Below, piece after piece: positions 4,769 through 7,190 of a stretch of DNA of 7,190 nucleotides. The notes beneath the pieces were generated by a model. The model searched no databases. It was not told where the DNA came from and saw only the letters and a program-made list of their open reading frames with translations. The first letter of the stretch is position 1, and every line of letters starts with the position of its first letter. The stretch spans positions 1 to 7,190 of the forward strand of contig JASHTN010000169.1 in the NCBI GenBank assembly GCA_030040525.1. Reading direction: 5' to 3'. The position numbers were made by a program, and so were the translations under genes. Source of the stretch: Gammaproteobacteria bacterium. GTDB lineage: Bacteria; Pseudomonadota; Gammaproteobacteria; Steroidobacterales; Steroidobacteraceae.

Positions 4769-6643
4769 CTAGCCGATCGACAGCCGCGCGAGCTTGCGCC
4801 GGCCGCCGTACATGAGGGTGAGCAGTGCGCGGCTGCCCATCAGAGCCGTGAACATCGAGGTGGCGATCCCGAGGGTGAGCACCACGGCGAAGCCGCGGAT
4901 CGGGCCCGTGCCCAGCACCCAGAGCACCACCCCGGCAATGAGTGCCGTGATGTTGGAATCGGCGATCGCCGAGAACGCCTTCTCGAAGCCGGCACGGATC
5001 GCGGCCTGCGGCGAGACTCCCTTGCGCAGCTCCTCGCGGATGCGCTCGTAGATCAGCACGTTGGCATCCACCGCGATGCCGACGGTGAGGATGATGCCGG
5101 CGATGCCCGGCAGCGACAGCGAAGCGCGCATCATCGACAGCAGCGCCGTCAGCAGCACGACGTTCGCGAGCAGCACCAGGTCCGCCACCAGTCCAAAGGC
5201 GTGATAGTAGATCGCCATGAAGACGAACACCCCGCCCATGCCGACCAGCAGTGCGGTGACGCCCTTGTCGATGTTGTCGCGCCCGAGGCTCGGGCCGACC
5301 GCACGCTCCTCGATCGGGTAGACCGGCGCCGCCAGCGAGCCCGAGCGCAGCAGCAGCGCCAGCTCGCGCGCCTCGCCAGCCTGCAGCCCCGTGATCTGGA
5401 AGCTGTTGGCGAACACCCCGCGGATGGTGGCGTCGTTGATGACGTCCTCGTCGGTCACCTCGCGCGACACCTTCTTGCCGTTGACCTCGCTGCTCTCCTG
5501 GTGCTTCTCGATCAGCACCACCGCCATGCGCTTGTTGAGATTGGCGCGCGTGGTGCGGAGCATGGCCTCGCCGGCGCGCGCGTCGAGCTTGACGTTGACG
5601 GCCGGGCCCTCCGGGGACTGCCCGGTGGTGGCATTGGTGAGCTCGTCCCCGGTGGCGATAACCTCGCGCTTCAGCAGGATCGGCCGGCCGAGGCGCGTGT
5701 GCGTGTAGAGCTTGGTGCCGAGCGGCGCGCGTCCGAGCTGCATGGCCTCGTAGGGGCTGTCCTGCATGTCCTCGAGCCGGAACTCGAGCGTCGCCACGCG
5801 GCCGAGGATGTCCTTGACCTCGGCCGAGTTCTGCACCCCCGGCAGCTGCACGTTGATGCGGTCGAGACCCTGGCGCTGCACGATCGGCTCGGACACGCCG
5901 AGCTCGTTGACACGGTTGCGCAGCGTCGTGATGTTCTGCTGGATGGCGTAGTCCTCGCGCTCGCGGATCTGCGCGCTGGTCATCGCCGCCTGAATGACCG
6001 GCGCGCCAGCCACGGTGTCAGTGGTGACCGTCAGGCCCTGCAGCGCGGTGCCGAGCGCGCTGCGCGCGTCAGCGACGCTGGCGCCCGGCGCGAGCAGCAC
6101 CCGCAGCGCGTCCGGGCTGCCCGAGCCCGCCGCCAGCGTCGTGACATCCTTGAAGGGAATATTGGCGGCGGCGAGTGCCTTGCGCGCGTCCTGCACATAG
6201 CCGTCGAGCGCCTGGGCGACCGCGGCGTTGACGTCGACCTGGTAGAGCAGGTACAGCCCGCCGCGCAGATCGAGGCCGAGCGGCATCGGCCGCAGCCCGA
6301 GCAGGCGCAGAAATTCCGGGGTGCGCGGTGCGAACGACAGCGCCGTGATGTAGGTGTCGGCGAAGTGATCGTTGACGGCGTCACGCGCCGCCAGCTGATC
6401 CGGCACGTCGCCAAAGCGCACCATCAACCGGCCGTTGTCGATGTAACTCCGCTCGAAGTGCACGCCACGCGACCTGAGGTAACCTTCCACCTCCTGCGGG
6501 GCATCGGCGCCGACCGGATTGTGGTCCTTGCGCGCCACCTGCAGCGCCGGATCCTCGCCGAACACGTTCGGCAGCGCGAACAGCGCCGCCAGCAGCAGCA
6601 CCAGCACCACCAGCACGTATTTCCAGCGCGGATATTCCAGCAT
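4769..6643 (-). CDS. secD: Protein translocase subunit SecD
   Basis: SecD is the large subunit of SecDF; its periplasmic P1 domain binds emerging substrates and its membrane part carries proton flow with SecF. The product is 624 residues (E. coli 615). Seen: TM1 (about 8-25, very Leu/Val-rich, encoded by CAG/CAC-like repeats on the plus strand); the conserved PLGLDLRGGLYLLYQVDV (121-138); and the P1 domain (about 139-450) with NRVNELGVSEPIVQRQG (243-259), INVQLPG (263-269), TGLQAGEARELALLLRSGSL (418-437) and EERAVGPSLG (445-454). A block of five membrane segments follows (about 463-610) with GIAVDANVLIYERIREELRKG (522-542, split here by its key residue Asp526), matching the proton-relay Asp340 of Thermus SecDF. 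LMYGGRR (610-616) ends the last segment. The ATG at 6643-6641 lies 3 nt after the yajC stop, indicating translational coupling; the Shine-Dalgarno is weak (GAAG, 6657-6654). Confidence 0.98.
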   Translation of the reverse strand: MLEYPRWKYVLVVLVLLLAALFALPNVFGEDPALQVARKDHNPVGADAPQEVEGYLRSRGVHFERSYIDNGRLMVRFGDVPDQLAARDAVNDHFADTYITALSFAPRTPEFLRLLGLRPMPLGLDLRGGLYLLYQVDVNAAVAQALDGYVQDARKALAAANIPFKDVTTLAAGSGSPDALRVLLAPGASVADARSALGTALQGLTVTTDTVAGAPVIQAAMTSAQIREREDYAIQQNITTLRNRVNELGVSEPIVQRQGLDRINVQLPGVQNSAEVKDILGRVATLEFRLEDMQDSPYEAMQLGRAPLGTKLYTHTRLGRPILLKREVIATGDELTNATTGQSPEGPAVNVKLDARAGEAMLRTTRANLNKRMAVVLIEKHQESSEVNGKKVSREVTDEDVINDATIRGVFANSFQITGLQAGEARELALLLRSGSLAAPVYPIEERAVGPSLGRDNIDKGVTALLVGMGGVFVFMAIYYHAFGLVADLVLLANVVLLTALLSMMRASLSLPGIAGIILTVGIAVDANVLIYERIREELRKGVSPQAAIRAGFEKAFSAIADSNITALIAGVVLWVLGTGPIRGFAVVLTLGIATSMFTALMGSRALLTLMYGGRRKLARLSIG

Positions 6644-6646
6644 GGC

Positions 6647-6976
6647 TCAGGCGCTTCGCAGCGTACCCTTGGGCATCAGCTGCGCGACCTGGAAGCGCTG
6701 CACCTTGACCCGCACGCCCTCGGCGATCTCGAGCGTGATGAAACTGTCGCCGACATCGGTGACCTTGCCGAGGATTCCCCCGGTGGTCACCACCTCGTCG
6801 CCGGCCGCGAGCTTCGCGATCAGCGCCTGGTGCTCCTTGGCCTTCTTCTGCTGCGGCCGGATCAGCAGGAAGTAGAACACCCCCACGAACGCCACCATGA
6901 GGATCAGCATCGGAACTTGGCTCGGGGCACCCGGGGCGGCGGCCTGTGCCCAGGCGTCGGGAATCAGAGCATTCAT
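6647..6976 (-). CDS. yajC: Sec translocase accessory subunit YajC
   Basis: YajC is a small single-span inner-membrane protein that copurifies with SecDF and the SecYEG holotranslocon; it is usually non-essential. The product is 109 residues (E. coli 110). Seen: a short Ala/Pro-rich N-terminus (1-20), one membrane segment (about 21-39), the family signature FYFLLIRPQQKKAKEH (34-49), a positively charged cytosolic side, and GDEVVTTGGILGKV (59-72) in a small beta-rich domain. The ATG at 6976-6974 starts MNALIPDAWAQ, as in many relatives. No good Shine-Dalgarno is seen. It lies 30 bp downstream of tgt and 3 bp upstream of secD, so all four genes are probably cotranscribed. Confidence 0.96.
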   Translation of the reverse strand: MNALIPDAWAQAAAPGAPSQVPMLILMVAFVGVFYFLLIRPQQKKAKEHQALIAKLAAGDEVVTTGGILGKVTDVGDSFITLEIAEGVRVKVQRFQVAQLMPKGTLRSA

Positions 6977-7002
6977 GACTTAGGTCCGGGAAGCGAAAGG
7001 GC

Positions 7003-7013
7003 GGCATTATGCC
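7003..7013 (-). promoter_or_regulatory. Palindrome at the tgt stop with possible yajC -10 box
   Basis: GGCATTATGCC is a perfect palindrome around a central T and contains the tgt stop codon. Read on the minus strand it includes CATAAT (7011-7006), which matches a sigma-70 -10 box at five of six positions. It is placed to start transcription about 20-25 nt before the yajC ATG. No -35 hexamer is recognisable 17 bp upstream in the GC-rich end of tgt, so an internal operon promoter is only possible. Confidence 0.25.
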
Positions 7014-7190
7014 ACAGCGTCGGCGGCTGCCCGCCGCGCCGCGAGAAAGCCCCGCGCCCACGATTCGAGCGTGCCCTTGCTCAGCGCCGCGCGCAGCGCG
7101 CGCATCAGCCCGATATAGAAATGCAGGTTGTGGATGGTGTTGAGACGCGAGCCGAGGATCTCGTTGCAGCGGTCGAGGTGGCGCAGGTAA
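7007..7190 (-). CDS. tgt: Queuine tRNA-ribosyltransferase Tgt (C-terminal end, cut by window edge)
   Basis: Tgt exchanges guanine 34 of Tyr, His, Asn and Asp tRNAs for preQ1 in bacterial queuosine synthesis. Only the last 60 codons are inside the window, ending at TAA 7009-7007. Seen: YLRHLDRCNEILGSRLNTIH, the strongly conserved segment that ends in the zinc-ligand histidine (His333 in E. coli), then NLHFYIGLMRALRAAL and a short variable tail. The three zinc-ligand cysteines and the catalytic aspartates lie beyond the right edge. It is the upstream member of the tgt-yajC-secD-secF cluster, a pairing common across gammaproteobacteria. Identity is secure from this segment and the neighbours; completeness of the gene cannot be judged. 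Confidence 0.93.
   Translation of the reverse strand, partial: YLRHLDRCNEILGSRLNTIHNLHFYIGLMRALRAALSKGTLESWARGFLAARRAAADAVA

Noticed and set aside
3850..4815. A 321-codon plus-strand open frame opposite secF
   Set aside because: Antisense shadow of secF with low-complexity His/Arg/Glu content; secF has full family support on the other strand.
6590..6625. CAG/CAC-rich short repeat near the secD start
   Set aside because: It simply encodes the Leu/Val/Ala-rich first membrane segment of SecD and is not a regulatory or microsatellite repeat.

Overview
This 7.2-kb, high-GC window (roughly two thirds G+C by eye) looks like chromosomal housekeeping DNA from a gammaproteobacterium. The evidence is the gene set and its order: tgt, yajC, secD, secF on one side and suhB, trmJ, a cysteine desulfurase on the other. 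From memory, this neighbourhood is widespread in Pseudomonas-like and Chromatiales/Xanthomonadales-like genomes. The sequence alone does not fix genus or family.

Layout from left to right. (1) On the minus strand is the N-terminal third of an IscS-type cysteine desulfurase, running off the left edge. It is preceded by trmJ (tRNA Cm32/Um32 methyltransferase). (2) The 79 bp between them hold a long imperfect inverted repeat and a 28-codon ORF whose ends overlap the trmJ stop and the desulfurase start. (3) A 147-bp divergent intergenic region with two strong palindromes separates trmJ from suhB on the plus strand. (4) suhB (inositol-monophosphatase family) is followed on the same strand by a complete APC-superfamily amino acid permease. 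(5) The permease converges across 63 bp on the minus-strand tgt-yajC-secD-secF cluster. yajC, secD and secF are complete; tgt is cut by the right edge.

Functionally, YajC, SecD and SecF form the accessory membrane module of the Sec translocase, which uses the proton-motive force to help complete protein export. TrmJ, Tgt and the cysteine desulfurase (sulfur donor for Fe-S clusters and thiolated tRNA) link the region to tRNA modification. SuhB has a known role in rRNA transcription and ribosome maturation. The permease is the lineage-variable member.

All complete genes are intact, with key residues in place. I see no mobile element, CRISPR array, phage gene, toxin-antitoxin pair or recognisable new multi-gene system. 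The most unusual part is the trmJ-desulfurase junction: an RNA hairpin would pair with the desulfurase Shine-Dalgarno, and the tiny ORF would read straight through it. A palindrome with a similar core lies just upstream of trmJ. These are structural observations with inferred functions.
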